A stretch of 64,000 nucleotides of DNA from Paraescarpia echinospica (Eukaryota; Annelida; Polychaeta; Sabellida; Siboglinidae), in contig CM034544.1 of the NCBI GenBank assembly GCA_020002185.1, positions 36,173,964 to 36,237,963 on the forward strand, given 5' to 3'. Below the pieces are notes generated by a model that was given only the letters and a program-made list of their open reading frames with translations, ran no database searches and was not told the origin of the DNA. Below, in pieces: positions 25,141-47,089 of the stretch. How positions within the stretch are numbered: position 1 is the first letter of the stretch; each line of letters opens with the position of its first letter. The position numbers were made by a program, and so were the translations under genes.

Positions 25141-26824
25141 TCTCTCTTATTCTGAAGGCAAAATTGATCAGCCTGTCCTACGAGTCTTCCACTGTTCCCG
25201 CCAGGCAGAAGCACGCAGTCATCGCGCCTCTTCTTAAACGTTCCGGTCTTCCCGCCGACGACTACGCCAGCTACCGACCTATCTTGAACTTTCCGTACGC
25301 ATCCAAATTACTTGAACGCCACGTTTCTGCTCAACTGCGTTTGCATATGCAACATAACGGCATCGGAGATCCTTTTCAGAGCACCTACCGCCCATCAAAC
25401 AGCGTTGAAACAGCGAGTTTGTGTATCCAAGATGACGTGGTAAGATCACTGGATGCTCGTAGGCATGTAGTACTTGTTCCACTTGACCTCAACGCTGCGT
25501 TTGACACGATCGACCATGACATTCTTGTCGCTAAACTAGACCGAATCGACGTGCGAGGCAAAGCACTTTGCTGGCTCGTCTCTTACCTAGCCGACCGAAC
25601 ACAGTGCGTCAGCTATGACGGTCATCTTTCTTGCGACAGCCGACTACGACATGGAGATCCACAGGGCAGTGTTTTGGGCCCTCTGTTATTTTCTATATAC
25701 TGTGCTGGTCTTTCCGACGTAATCGAGAAGCACGGTATTCGCTACCATGTCTACGTGATGACACCCAACTCTATGTCGATTTTCCGCGAAACGATTCTGC
25801 GTCTGCCGCCGACCAAATACCCCGTAGTGTGACTGACGAGAAAGCATGGCTAGCGTCGCGCTATCTGCTTTTGAACGAGGCGAAGACAGAGGCGATACTG
25901 TTTGCTGCACCAAACAACCGTGTTCCACAGCCACCGCCTCTTCCCATCGACGTCTGCGGTCGCAACGTCAGCACTCCCGAAAACATACGTTACGTTGGAG
26001 TACAGCTCGACTCCACGAAGTCGATGGCCGCATACATTAGCCATACCTCTCGGGCTGCCTACGCCCATCTACGTGGCATAGCGCGAATACGATCATCTCT
26101 CCCGCTTTCAGCGCGCAAGTCGCTTGTACACGCGCTAGTCACGTCGCGACTTGACTTCGGAAACGCGGCCCTGTACGGCATTACTGGAACCTTGTTGCAC
26201 CGACTAGAGATGGTCCAGCGATCAGCTGCGCGTATCTTCCTCTGCTTACGTCGGCGTGACCAACACAGCATGACGGCGGCACTACGAGAGCTGCATTGGC
26301 TACCTGTGGCGCAGTGAATTCAATTAAAACTGTTGACCTTGATGCACGGCGCTGTGTATGAAAATATTCCACAGTACCTTGCCGACCGGATATGTGCATA
26401 TGTTCCCTGTCGTACTCTTTGCTCGGCCGACCAGTTTCCCATGGTTGTTCTTAGAGTTAACCTGGAACCGTACGACCGACGCTCATTTTCATGTGCACGT
26501 CCCACTCTCTGGAACTCTCTTCCACTAGAGCTAATAAGCCAACGTGACTCTGGACGTTTTAGGGGAGACCTGAAAACATTTATCTGTAATCAGGCTTTTT
26601 TGTAATTTATTGTATTTTTAAATACATATATGTACATCTTAATGTTATATATGGCCCACATAATAATCGAAATGTGTAGTTGTGTTAGCATGTGTAACCC
26701 ATGTATTGTTATATTATAACGAAAACGTAATGTATTCCTACATCATCTTTTAGTTTGTAAACACCCCTGAATCTGCTTTGTAGAGATATGTGGTTTATAA
26801 ATAAAGTTGATTAGATTTGATTAT
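25141..26824 (+). mobile_element. LINE, 5'-truncated, reverse transcriptase to 3' tail
   Basis: First frame 25164-25753: DDYASYRPILNFPYASKLLE, the first catalytic region LDLNAAFDTIDHDIL, and GDPQGSVLGPLLFSIY. A one-base loss at about 25755 falls inside the YxDD catalytic motif and shifts the frame. The second frame continues with DDTQLYVDF to LRELHWLPVAQ and ends at TGA 26315-26317. The third piece (26333-26605) holds the C-terminus with TLWNSLPLELI. The 3' tail ends AATAAAGTTGATTAGATTTG, typical of L2/CR1-like LINEs. Two lesions only, so fairly young, but dead. Confidence 0.85.
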
Positions 26825-27584
26825 ATCCACCAGGCCAGTCTTCGCAGAACCAGCACAAGGAGTAGTTGAAGCACCGGCGTGTCTTGGATGCGGATGATCG
26901 GGGTCTCATTGATGCAGAGGTGGAGAAGTACCCTCACCCATTAGAAGATCCCCGCCTTCATTTGTACAATCCAGTCACCGGCCAAATTGCTCCTGCTGAA
27001 GTGAATGTGGCTGATTCGATTTTGGTTGGAGAAACGACGGAGAGCAAGTTCCACAAGTGCCAAGATGCTAAGGATCACGAGAGAATACGGCGGGCTGGTG
27101 AAGTTACTCTCATCTACGAGCTATTCATCACCAGTCCTCTGCCCAAAAGAGATACAATCCTGAAGAACAAGAACAACAAGCTGGCGAACGTGTTCTATAC
27201 CTTCAGTGCAGGTGAGAACGTGACGATGGTGCGTTCGGTCATGATGAGGTGAACATCACCATGACATCATGTCATTGAGGCTGCCAACTCTGGCAAAGGC
27301 GTGATCCGTGTACTTAGCGACGACACAGATGTGTTTGTCTTACTGGTCTACTGGGTGTATCGGGAGGAGTTGGAATGCTAGATACAGATGGAACGGTGGG
27401 ATGGGATGGTGCTGGATATCAACGCCACTTGCACTGACCTAGGGCTATTCTGCCTACCGCTGCTTAGTATGCACGCACGCTCTCAGCGGGTGCAACACCA
27501 CCTCGTATCCGAGACGGCGTAAACATTCTTCATCGGTCTGTGTGGTCAGCCTATCACAAAATCGAGTGTAAGTATTAAACAAAA

Positions 27585-27798
27585 CCCTCGACACAGACTC
27601 CGGATATCGTGAACTTGCCGTCGTTGCCACTGAGAGCCGACGGCGTCCACTCTCGTCCGACGGTGTATATATTGATATTTGCCAGGGCCAGAGATGTCTG
27701 TCTGTCTGTCACCCTGCCAGAGGCCCTGTCGCCTAAGCAGATACAGTGGGAACCGTCGGCAGCAAGTATGCCTTGTGGCGGGCAAGTGAGCGTACCAT
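27585..27798 (-). pseudogene. Interrupted beta-sandwich exon (exon-4 equivalent)
   Basis: The acceptor at 27799-27800 gives phase 1. The frame reads SGRVTDRQTSLALANINIY and WTPSALSGNDGKFTISGVCV, nearly the same as exon 4 of the intact gene. Identity stops at the GAGGG at 27585-27590. The donor and the 54-bp repeat region are lost. Confidence 0.85.
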
Positions 27799-27997
27799 CT
27801 GCCATTCAAAAACCAAAAGTCTCTGAGCACCAACTGAAAGGACGTAACGTATTCCTAAAGGTCCATGCAAATCCAATTTCTTGTTTTGCAAGGTATTCAG
27901 TCAAAAGCACTGCTGAATCGCGTTATCCTATTACAGTTTTCTGCCTGGCAGACATGTTGAACTGAACACTCTCTTGACATAAAATTATATCAGTAAC

Positions 27998-28612
27998 TTT
28001 CAGTCACGCTGAAAATACTGCCTGAGATTGTTTGTATAGTCACCAATGTATATAGCCAGGTATTCATTCACACGGCTTTGTGAACTGGAGCAACTTTGCC
28101 TAGGTGTTTGTATCCCACAATTTGCATTGTATAACGACATAGCAACTACTATTACCTGCCTATCTGCCGGCATGTCTACATGTATGTATGCCTACATACC
28201 TCCTTAACTAACTTTTTTTCCAACATTTGACATGGTTTTCCTGTTTCCTTTTCGCATTAGTACATTGACTTGAATACTTGTGGCAACAAATAGCTACGTT
28301 GATGCTCTATGTCGTCTTTCAGTCACGCTGAAAGTACTGCCTGAGATTGTTTGTATAGTCACCAATGTATATAGCCACATATTCATTCACACGGCTGAAT
28401 AAACTGGGGCAACTTTGCCTAGGTGTTTGTATCCTTCAATTTTCATTTTCATTGTTTAACGACATAGCAACTACTATTACCTGCCTTTCCGCCGGCATGT
28501 CTACATGTATGTATGACTTCATATCTCAGTAACTATCTTTTGTCCAATTTTCCAACCTTTACCATCGTTTTCCTGTTTCATTTTCGCATTAGTAAACTGA
28601 TTTGAATATTTG
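27998..28612. repeat. Tandem duplication, about 318-bp period
   Basis: 27998-28290 and 28317-28612 match, both opening TTTCAGTCACGCTGAAA, with small indels. The unit contains a patch (TATAGCCAGGTATTCATTCA) also found in the SINE bodies at 41206-41524 and 29035-29378, so it seems SINE-derived. Confidence 0.85.
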
Positions 28613-28635
28613 CCCAATACAACATTACATAGAAA

Positions 28636-28775
28636 GAAAAGGTAAGTTATATAGCGCTGAAGTACAGTCCTCGGGACTGCTCAAACCGCTTTACACTTTA
28701 TTCCATGGCAGACCTGTTCAATCGAACACCATATCGATTTATCTAGGAAGCATCAAGCCGCGCTGCAATTAATGC
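28636..28775 (-). mobile_element. SINE fragment (3' body)
   Basis: Matches the left third of the full SINE at 41206-41524 (GGTAAGTT, ATATAGCGC, CCGCTTTACACTTTA, GACCTGTTCAATCGA). The tRNA-like head is missing. It ends about 44 bases from the TSP1 exon donor. Confidence 0.75.
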
Positions 28776-28818
28776 CCTAAGTATCCACTATATCGAGAAA
28801 GCCCGTCGATTGCCATAC

Positions 28819-29010
28819 CTGGACACGCCCATACGCTGCACGCGCGAATCTCAGTAGACATCCCGATGCACGCAGAGCCGCCATTTTGTGGCGACGGATC
28901 GTCACAGTGTCGCACGCGTAGCTGCGTTCCTCCGTCACACGTGGCTGAACAAAAGGTCCACTGGTCCCAATCGGACCACTGTCCGTCAATCACCGGACCA
29001 GACTGGTCGT
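28819..29010 (-). CDS. TSP1 exon of the inverted relative
   Basis: 192 bp, phase 1-1, acceptor CCACAG and donor GTATGG. The frame contains DGQWSDWDQWTFCSATCDGG: the WxxW C-mannosylation motif and a CxxTCxxG O-fucosylation motif, with the remaining TSP1 cysteines present. It is one of the best-preserved exons, despite the broken gene around it. Confidence 0.85.
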
Positions 29011-29034
29011 CTGTGGATAGAAAGCATAAACCGG

Positions 29035-29378
29035 TAAAGACAAGTTCTTACATATCGCTAATGACTTAGGACTGCTCAAAGAGCTACACAGTTTACACCT
29101 GGTAGATCTGTACAATCGAACACCATCTCGACTTCGCTGGGAAGAATTCAGCCGCGCAGTAGTTAGTGCGCGAATATTGTTTGTAAACAAATGTACACCA
29201 CTGTGTATAGCCAGATACTCATCCATACAGCTGTGAGATCAGGAGTAACGTAGAATTAACGACCTTATTGCAGTTTCGAAAAGGGACCACAACATTCGAA
29301 CCCGAGTTCTTTCCATTTAGACTTTGATGTTCTATCCACAGCGCTACAGCGCTCCACGTTGCATATATATTTTACGCG
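29035..29378 (-). mobile_element. tRNA-derived SINE
   Basis: Head at the right end on the minus strand: A-box-like TAGCGCTGTGG and B-box-like GGGTTCGAATG, followed by the same body as the SINE at 41206-41524. It lies in intron 2 of the inverted gene, next to the TSP1 acceptor. Confidence 0.8.
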
Positions 29379-29954
29379 CTGTTACGCATGCAGATTACAA
29401 CGATCAGAATGAAAACATTTCTGTAAGACGTGGTTCTTCAGAGAAGGTATCATATCTGATCTGAGAATTGTGAGATTCTGAGATTCTCAGAAAATTAACC
29501 GTCATATTGTTCCATGCACACGTATTTGTCATAGCAACTTTAAACATGTAGGGATAAGTAAACAGCCTTCCTTATTCTTACAAATTCGAACTGGTCGAAT
29601 ATCATGTTCAATTCGCACGTACATATATCGTAATATTGCAGGACATTTTCGGCAACTATATTCGCCAGAGTAGAGTATGGAATACTTATTTTCTTGCACA
29701 TTCAATGGTCAATTTATATTTATTGAATGTTCATTGTGTTAGAATGTATATTGTATATGCTCCATAACATTACAATATTTGTTATATATGGTATATATAT
29801 ATATATATATATATATCATCATGTGCATATTCATGCGAATCGGCTTATCGTACGTTCGGGTAGAGAACGCACACTGTTTCTAAAGTGGGTTGTTATATCT
29901 CCACCAATACACCGAACCTATTACCATCGTATGAAGCTGACTTCCTCAACTTAC
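29379..29954. other. Intron of the inverted relative, no other feature
   Basis: A TA run at 29793-29816 only. No further exon seen. Confidence 0.5.
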
Positions 29955-30164
29955 TGATACACTTGCAGGTGCTTGATTTCCAGTCGCACACTTTCAACAA
30001 GTCGTTCCACACAAGAGGGTCAGGACATGGCCGATTCTTGAAAATCCTGCCGTGGACGTACGTGACATACACATGACACCCGTCACATGATTGGTAGAAG
30101 CCGGTAAGTTTGTTCTTGCAAGAGCGAACGCAGACTGTGCCCGTACTGGCACATTTGCTGTCAG
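29955..30164 (-). CDS. Chitin-binding exon of the inverted relative
   Basis: 210 bp, phase 1-1, acceptor TTACAG and donor GTAAGT. The frame reads CVRSCKNKLTGFYQSCDGCH and PLVWNDLLKVCDWKSSTCKC, a chitin-binding type 2 (peritrophin-A, CBM14-like) module. One cysteine of the intact gene (YVTC) is Tyr here (YVTY), which removes one disulphide partner. Confidence 0.85.
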
Positions 30165-30304
30165 CTGTAACATAAAACAATTACAACTAATTAAACAATA
30201 TAACATGATTACATAAATTATTATATGTGTATGTTGATATGATCTTTATATCACGTTTTTGGTTACATAGCGCCATACATTTTAAACGTCATATATAATA
30301 TATA

Positions 30305-30465
30305 AATATATCAATTTCCCTTGATCCCATGGCTTTTTTAAGATCAAAGTAATAATGCATGTAATTTCGCAGCATCAGATCTTTAATTTGATGCTGCAGA
30401 GTGTTGTGTATTATTACTATTTTGATCCTAAAGAGGCCACGGGATCAAGGGAAATTGAAATATTT
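30305..30465. repeat. Imperfect long foldback
   Basis: Arms of about 68 bases (30308-30375 and 30396-30463) share ATTTCCCTTGATCCC, the AGATCAAA box and GCAGCATCA with a few mismatches and small bulges. A foldback MITE or a hairpin-RNA-like structure; nothing shows that it is transcribed. It lies just upstream of the chitin-binding exon of the inverted gene. Confidence 0.65.
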
Positions 30466-30645
30466 GACCAAAGAAATGATGTCACCTATGCTGTCACGAA
30501 TGAGAATAGGGTATAGTTATTATATGCTAATTAGGGCACATGTTATAATAGTAAATATATATTGAATGGTCATATTATGTTCAGCTGATGAATACCTTCA
30601 ATATGACATAATATAAATACATATTGAGACATATGTGACTATACA

Positions 30646-31086
30646 ATGACGATTGTGATGTGGGCAATTAAATACCTCGCGACATTGACGACAAATACAA
30701 TATTTCAGGGTACCATCCAAGATAGGTTGGAAACAACTTTTTCATTGTTACCACTTGAAATCATCTTTATGGGACGCCAAAGCTTAAAAAAACATGGGTT
30801 TGTGGAGTTGTGGGGGGTGCACGAGGAGCATATCTGGCCCATGACCTATCTTCAGTATGCTCCTTTCTGCCGCAAATACCCGTCTTGCCTGACTGATCCT
30901 TGTCTTTTACTCAGACGTCTAGTTTACATATTTTTTCAACATGGCCCCAATGTAGGTGAATTCGGTCAATTTTTCTACGTTTCTTCCTCCAATCGTGATT
31001 GGCTCTACTATCTTGTACGAGACGATGAGCTTTTAATGGACCTTATTGTCGATTTTGACATTCTGTATCACGTATTGAAGGTGTGA
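30646..31086 (+). CDS. Unrecognised 146-codon ORF
   Basis: One long frame from ATG to TGA in ordinary-complexity sequence, with varied residue use (FMGRQSLKKHGFVELWGVHE, PFCRKYPSCLTDPCLLLRRL). No family recognised, no flanking splice logic, no clear poly(A) signal. It ends right where composite repeat copy C begins, so it may be part of a mobile element. Confidence 0.25.
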   Translation: MTIVMWAIKYLATLTTNTIFQGTIQDRLETTFSLLPLEIIFMGRQSLKKHGFVELWGVHEEHIWPMTYLQYAPFCRKYPSCLTDPCLLLRRLVYIFFQHGPNVGEFGQFFYVSSSNRDWLYYLVRDDELLMDLIVDFDILYHVLKV

Positions 31087-33120
31087 GTTAGTCGCACAGA
31101 TTGCTGTAACACATAATCTTCTTCCAAATTAGTTAAAGATCCAGGTCCGGTTTCCCAGACAAAGTGACTGTAATATTCGTGTGTTTGACTTTAGCAATAA
31201 GAGCGAATTAATATTGCTGTTTAAGAACACTAAACTAGCACTTGATTTATTAATTTTGTGTTTCCAACGAAGCTTATTTTTCAACCCTTTCCATATTGAA
31301 CGGACGATGCGCCTAAAGCTGTGCGGACAGTGTTCACCAAACTACAACGCGCTTCTATGACACTCAAAGCTACTGCCACAAAGTTGACGCTTTTAGAGTG
31401 AAACTACATGCATTTTGCGACGGAACACTTTCCTGACTTGATCAAACTCTTGATCATTGCTAATAAGTGTCAAACATGATAGTCATGATGATGCTATTTC
31501 TGCACCAAGAACACTGACCACGAATATTGTCTTCTTAGTGACGTCCAATAATTATTCACAATTATACGTTAATATTTTATCATATAATAATATGTCTTAT
31601 TCGTAAACGGTAATAATTTGACAAATTTGTTAAAAATAAAATTTCCTAAACAAGGTTGCTTCTATTCAGATTCCAAACATAACATAATATACTTGTTATA
31701 CGCTAACCACCATCAATATTCAATAATTCGTGTGTGGCTGATTTAGTCCAAGTCATGTGTTTGGCCCTCTAGACAACGCGTTTTCCGGCCCCTAACCTAA
31801 GGGAACGAAATGGTCGTGATCAACTTGACTTGAAATTGCATTTGTCTTGAAGGACAACTATTTGCTATGACTCGACGGTGTGGAAGGTCAGACTGACATT
31901 AGCCCGTGTCTGGCGTGAATCACAGCACAGTCAATTAGGAGTGGTTACGGAAAAGACATATGTCTACTTTATTATAGCTAGGATTAGAATGTTGGAAAAT
32001 CCCAACGGAAATTCCGACGTTCAAAGCAGTGGTGACATGGCGATGATATTTTATGCTGCAGTAAGTAAAATCACCGTCGCAAGCCATTAGTGGTACTTGT
32101 ATATATCATATGCCATGAAAGAGATCTAACTGAATCAGTGGAACTTATCCTAGTACCTGATTTCGGCGGTCACGCCTGCATCACCCATGAAAACAATTCA
32201 GACGTCCGCGCGACATATCAAAAAGAAATGTTTAAACCAACGATTTAAAATATAATTACCGGTTTGACCATTATCACGAGCATCTGCGCGGTAACATGCA
32301 TGCGAGTAATGCAAGTATTTACCTTCCCAAATCAAAACACAAAAAGACGAATTTTGAAAAAATAAATAAATAAACGAGGAAATTTGCTGCGCTTACAGCC
32401 AACGTTTTTATTAAAGCGATATGTCAGTGGTATTGAAGCTAGTGTAATCAGCCAAATCCCTGGTGCACGTAGTTGATTGCAATCGATGAAGTGATTAGCT
32501 GGTAATTGATTACTTATCGAGATGCACTGTGCATAACCGTAGGGCCTACATAAGTATTTCAAAATATATGCCACTAAGCGTCAATCAACTACAATTAGTG
32601 TAAAAAAAACTTGCTTATGCAATTGTTCTGCGATTAAAGACAGCGTACGTTTCAAAAGTAATCCATAAACTGGTACACATAACGTCATCTAGTTACTGAT
32701 TATCTCGATCTGCTCCATATTATTACCGCCCCATTGCAGAATAACTTATATTTAACATTATTATTCTGCAATGGGGCGGTAATAATATGGAGCAGATCGA
32801 GATAATCAGTAACTAGATGACGTTATGTGCTCTAAAAATTAGATTGTCAGTATTATTTTATTGTGCAGACCTTTGGAAAACCCACTACGCAGGGTGGTGA
32901 GGGATATTGACTAGGTCAGTCTGACCTGAAACCGTTTGATAGTTCATGGCTGGTAACATTAGACACGGTTGAGTGCATACCGGGCAAACTGACTCGTAAG
33001 TGTCGAAGTAACAGCGCACTCAATCCTGAGTTACTGGGTCAGACGAACATTAATTACGGGGCAGCGACCACGGCAGACTTTGCGAAAGTCTCCGCTTGCA
33101 CATCGTGTTATTGTACTGAA
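31087..33120. repeat. Dispersed composite repeat, copy C
   Basis: A diverged counterpart of copy B with the same block order: 31090-31260, 31855-32100 (GTTGGAAAATCCCAACGGAA) and 32130-33090 (GGAAAACCCACTACGCAG, CAGCGCACTCAATCCTGAG). The block is interrupted at 32676-32829 by a perfect palindrome absent from copies A and B. The short ORFs here are not conserved between copies. Confidence 0.75.
32676..32829. repeat. Perfect 69-bp inverted repeat
   Basis: Arms 32676-32744 and 32761-32829 are exact reverse complements by eye, with a 16-base AT-rich loop. No terminal transposon signature or target duplication could be recognised. Confidence 0.95.
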
Positions 33121-35180
33121 ATGGCGTTCTGGTGACGTTTGTCTGTATATGGTAATGAATTTTGAAAGTTAATACTAGACAATCAGCGTAGATTAGGTAG
33201 CAGAAAGTACTATTTTTGAACCAGGACTGTATAGGAATGGAACAACAATGATATGCGGATTGATATGCGGATTGAGCAAAACTGTCAAAGCTATTTATGC
33301 AATTTATGTAAACATTTTGCTAACCTCATGCGTTTCCAACATATTAATAATAAAATCACGTTTAACATACAGAATAGTAAATATTTTATTTTCACACTTA
33401 ATATGTCTACGTATCAGTGAGGTGAATTGATGTGGTTGGTAAGGTATGATGCTGGAGCAATTCTTAAAACGGTAATGTACACTTAGAAAGTATGATGATT
33501 TGGGTAATTATGCACATGCAATTGGTCACAACAGCTGTTGGGACTGGCATCACGACTAACTGTCCATGTGACGGACATCACGCCACGTTTGCACCTATAG
33601 TACAACTAAACATGCACACATTGAAACAATATCAATACATGTGAGACAATGCGGATGCACCAGCAAATAGAGGTAGTAAAGTCAAGTTTGAGTTAGTATG
33701 GTTACACTGAGGGAAATCTGACGTGATGTCCGTCACAAATTTGCATTACAGCATGAACGAGACGTTTGATGATCCACACATATATGCCATTTAAAGGTAG
33801 CGAATTATTGTTTTCGAAGGATGAGTAAGATTATGTTAAATTTTTAAATAGTGTATTAAGTGACTGCAAATAGCACAGTATGATAGGTTGGTGATTATCT
33901 AAAAAACACCTTACGAACATTATGCTAGATGAACGCGATGTTGGAGTATATCCAAGCGAAGAAGCAAGATCTGGCGGCAGGACTCAACGTGAAGCCGAAG
34001 TACAAATAACGACTCGGAGGAAGACACGGTGGAAGGAACTCGGGAACACAAGAGACGGGTGATGAAGATGGAGGCAACCAGATTTAGGCGGGACGCCGTT
34101 GGATAATTTGATTGTTCTTTGAGTGTATTAACCTGTGGTTTTTAAATATATAAGGTGCTGTGTCATAAGCTTGCCCAGTCAAACAAAATGTGCAGTATTT
34201 TGTTTTGGTTCAAACCATCACCGACCCCAAAATGTGGTTTGGCGTTTCATTGTATTGCCACTTTTCAATATATTATAAGATTACTATTAAGGAACGAAAT
34301 GTACATATGCTTTTTTGATCAGATTGTAACTTTTTAAATTTTTTCTTCAAATTATGGTTCTCTACATCCATTCACCTCATCATGACAAACAAAAGGACAA
34401 AAGCAAAGAGTTTTTAAATCCAAAAGCCTTCTAGTGGCATTATACCAAACATGTAAAAACACAAAAAAAACAACTGACATTTGGGTGGGTGTGCCAGTTT
34501 AGGAATATATTGTAAAATGTCTTAAGGTAATGACCATGAGACACAATATATATATATATATATATATACAATGTATTACACATTTTGGAACGTTTATATT
34601 TTCATTGAAATACTGTACGCGGAGGAAATTCACAAATGGGTAATTTCAGAGTGACCCAAAGCATTAGTCAGGTTAAACAAGATCCACTGTCTGGATTACG
34701 ACAGTCGACACGATTGAATGCGCACTAGGGCAGATTGACACGTAATTGGCGGTCTTAAAAGCGTGCATGTTTGTTGTTTATATGTTCTTTAGTCTTGCTA
34801 GTATCCAATGACATATTCCACATAATCAAAATTTGTTACTACCAATATCATTGTAACACCGCTAACGCGGTTCCACATTACGATCATCACATAACCGTGA
34901 AATAAATTGCTGTATACGACTTAAACAAATCAGCAAGAACATTATTAACAACATTTTGAAATATTCCACAAGGAGATAATGCAAATATATTTAGGCAGAC
35001 TCAAGTTGATCCAATCCAACTGTTGGTGTAACCAAATGTCAATAATAGTGTTGCATTCTTCCGTGGATATTAGTAAGGGAAAGTCGACATAATAAGGATG
35101 GTGCGCCGTTAAGACGAATACGGGTCATATGTCGCATTTAAACGCCATAGACATTTGTCTCGCAACCACTCCCCTTGTCG
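33121..35180. other. Intergenic region upstream of the intact gene
   Basis: AT-rich with no gene supported. A fragment at about 34700-34760 (GAATGCGCACTAGGGCAGA) matches 2604-2660 of repeat copy A. A (TA)n run lies at 34548-34568. This is where a signal-peptide exon of the inverted relative should be; none was recognised. Confidence 0.5.
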
Positions 35181-35200
35181 TTATTGCCTGTCGGTGTGTG

Positions 35201-35208
35201 TATAAAAG
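35201..35208 (+). promoter_or_regulatory. TATA box of the intact gene
   Basis: TATAAAAG, 82 bases before the start codon. A TCATACC initiator match (YYANWYY) puts +1 at 35230, 29 bases from the start of the box, the canonical spacing. The predicted 5' UTR is about 53 bases. Confidence 0.75.
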
Positions 35209-35282
35209 ACGGACGATACGACACCAATCATACCGCTCTTGGTTGGTGAGAACCGTTCAGTCGTCGCCAGACTTGACGTAAA

Positions 35283-44956
<9,674 letters not shown>

Positions 44957-45097
44957 AATGACACCAATCCTGGGCAACAATGGTATAGCGATTAACAACT
45001 ATTTGATTATATTGTGGATGCAACTAGAATTATCGAAGCTTGTAGTCGATAGTCTTTGCAAACAATTGAGTAACATGTATCTTTCGAGTATTTACGA

Positions 45098-45103
45098 AAT
45101 AAA
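45098..45103 (+). terminator. Poly(A) signal of the intact gene
   Basis: AATAAA 142 bases after the stop codon. A second AATAAA at 45214-45219 is an alternative. Confidence 0.6.
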
Positions 45104-45305
45104 TATTGCGTACATATTCGTTACTCCTTGACCGCGTTAAGCTAACTAGATGACGTGTGATTATATCAATAATACACTAACTTATGTTCGCGATTGTAGC
45201 TGATATTGATCGGAATAAAAACAACATTCGGGTAAAGTAAATCTTCAGGGTATTTGATACATGTAGATTGCTAATATTTTGTATGATTTGTGTGTGTGAG
45301 TTTGT

Positions 45306-45433
<128 letters not shown>

Positions 45434-47089
45434 TGTATATATATATTCTATATAATTACTTCAATTTAGGCTGCGACACAATGTAGCATAATCCCATACA
45501 AATGTTGCTGAAATTACTAGGCCTTTAGTTGCATTGTCTCTTCTAGGTCAACCTCACTACTTTCATACCATCATTTTACAACGTATTTAGAATGCACAAT
45601 GCAATCGTGCTCACTGCTCCGCGACTGGCATCACTCATCACTCATCACTCATCACTCATCACTCATCAGTAGGTGTCATAACGGTGGTAGAGCATTTGAT
45701 TCAGGATGTAGAACCACTCAATGACATGTCATATTGAAAGTGAACGTGTAGAGCCATCTGTTTGACAGTGATAATTTTTTAATGCCAAGTTTGTGTGGGA
45801 ATTCAGGTTTTAGGGGTACCAGTCGCTGATTGTCTACATATTTAAAGAATACAATCATCACTGTAAAGGAGTTTTACAATCAGAATGAATTGTCAATGTT
45901 AAGTTACTAGATTTGAATGATAATGGTGGGCAAATAATGTATCACCATTTTACTGCAATGTGGCTGTCTCGTGTTGCATCATCCGTGACTATGCTCCGTG
46001 ATTCAAGTGCCTTGATGGTGGTGTATTAACACGACACGTTTCCAGGATTACGTGATTCACTTGTACCATCATTGCGAAGACGAAAATCTACATTCAAGTA
46101 CATCCTAGAGCTACATAAGAAAGCAACTTGTGTTTTACAACGAAAGTGAGATTGCATATATATTATTGGTTTTCTTATTAATCGCATATTAAGGTGTGGA
46201 TTACAAAGTTACGAAAACGGCATGCGATTGGCGGACGAAATAAGGTGAATGTGGTTTATATATGGAATACAGTGTGTTCTATATATACTTCCTGGTCCAA
46301 TATATATGTAACACGGTGCGTTTTTTTTTTTTTTTCCTGATAGACCATTTTGTATAGTAATGGAACATGGCGTTGAATTTGCCATTGTTGCAAAGGTCGC
46401 TTTTGGGAGTATATTAGCAAATGACAAATTATCATAGCAAAAGCATATCAAGTGAAGGCGAAAAAACAGACAGCAACGGCGTTTGTGTGTGAATGGTGTG
46501 TGAACAGTATGGTATAGGCGCATATTGGGCGTCGATGTTAACTTGTGTTCACGACACCAGACATCCTGCAAAATCAGATGCTACCTCCTTAGCAGGGTGT
46601 CTCGGGGAAAGTATCGTTATTTGCCTTCTGCCAATGTTCTCACTTCAACGAAGGAGTGTTATCATGGAAACACGAATTTGTACACCGTTTCCGTACTTAT
46701 GGGATCCTACCTTCGGAGCGATTTCTTACCACACCAGCATGTACAAAATCCTTATTCTTTCATATATAATCACTCATGTTATTGCCTACTCTCAATTTGT
46801 TGTCGCAGTACGCGATGAATTGTACACTTGTTAAGATAAACAGTCCAATCCTCCAGTGGTCAAACTGTTTTTTTATCTACACATTTGTTTCCTGTGTTCG
46901 ACTTCCTAGAACCTATACTACTTCGAGTGTCGGGAGGTAACAGGCCGCACCAACATGTACTCAAGGACATTTTGAAGAAAAATAAATACTCTCCATGCAG
47001 TCGAAAAGACTTGGCCAAGACAGACCTGCCTTTATAGAACTATTGGGCTAAGAATCGGTCTAATAGTCACATATCGTTAAAAACGTTTT

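Larger units (their letters stand above)
27585..30164 (-). pseudogene. Inverted, transposon-broken relative of the chitin-binding/TSP1/CILP gene
   Basis: Three exons in the right order and phase on the minus strand: chitin-binding (29955-30164), TSP1 (28819-29010) and the start of the beta-sandwich exon (27585-27798). The first two have exactly the lengths of their counterparts in the intact gene (210 and 192 bp) and are free of stops. In the third, homology ends abruptly where the PIN-like element begins. The frame then runs into a TAA ending at 27575. No Ig or CILP-core exons follow, and no signal-peptide exon was found upstream. It lies head-to-head with the intact gene, about 5 kb from its promoter. 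It could still encode a short secreted chitin-binding/TSP1 protein if a first exon exists; otherwise it is a pseudogene. Confidence 0.75.
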
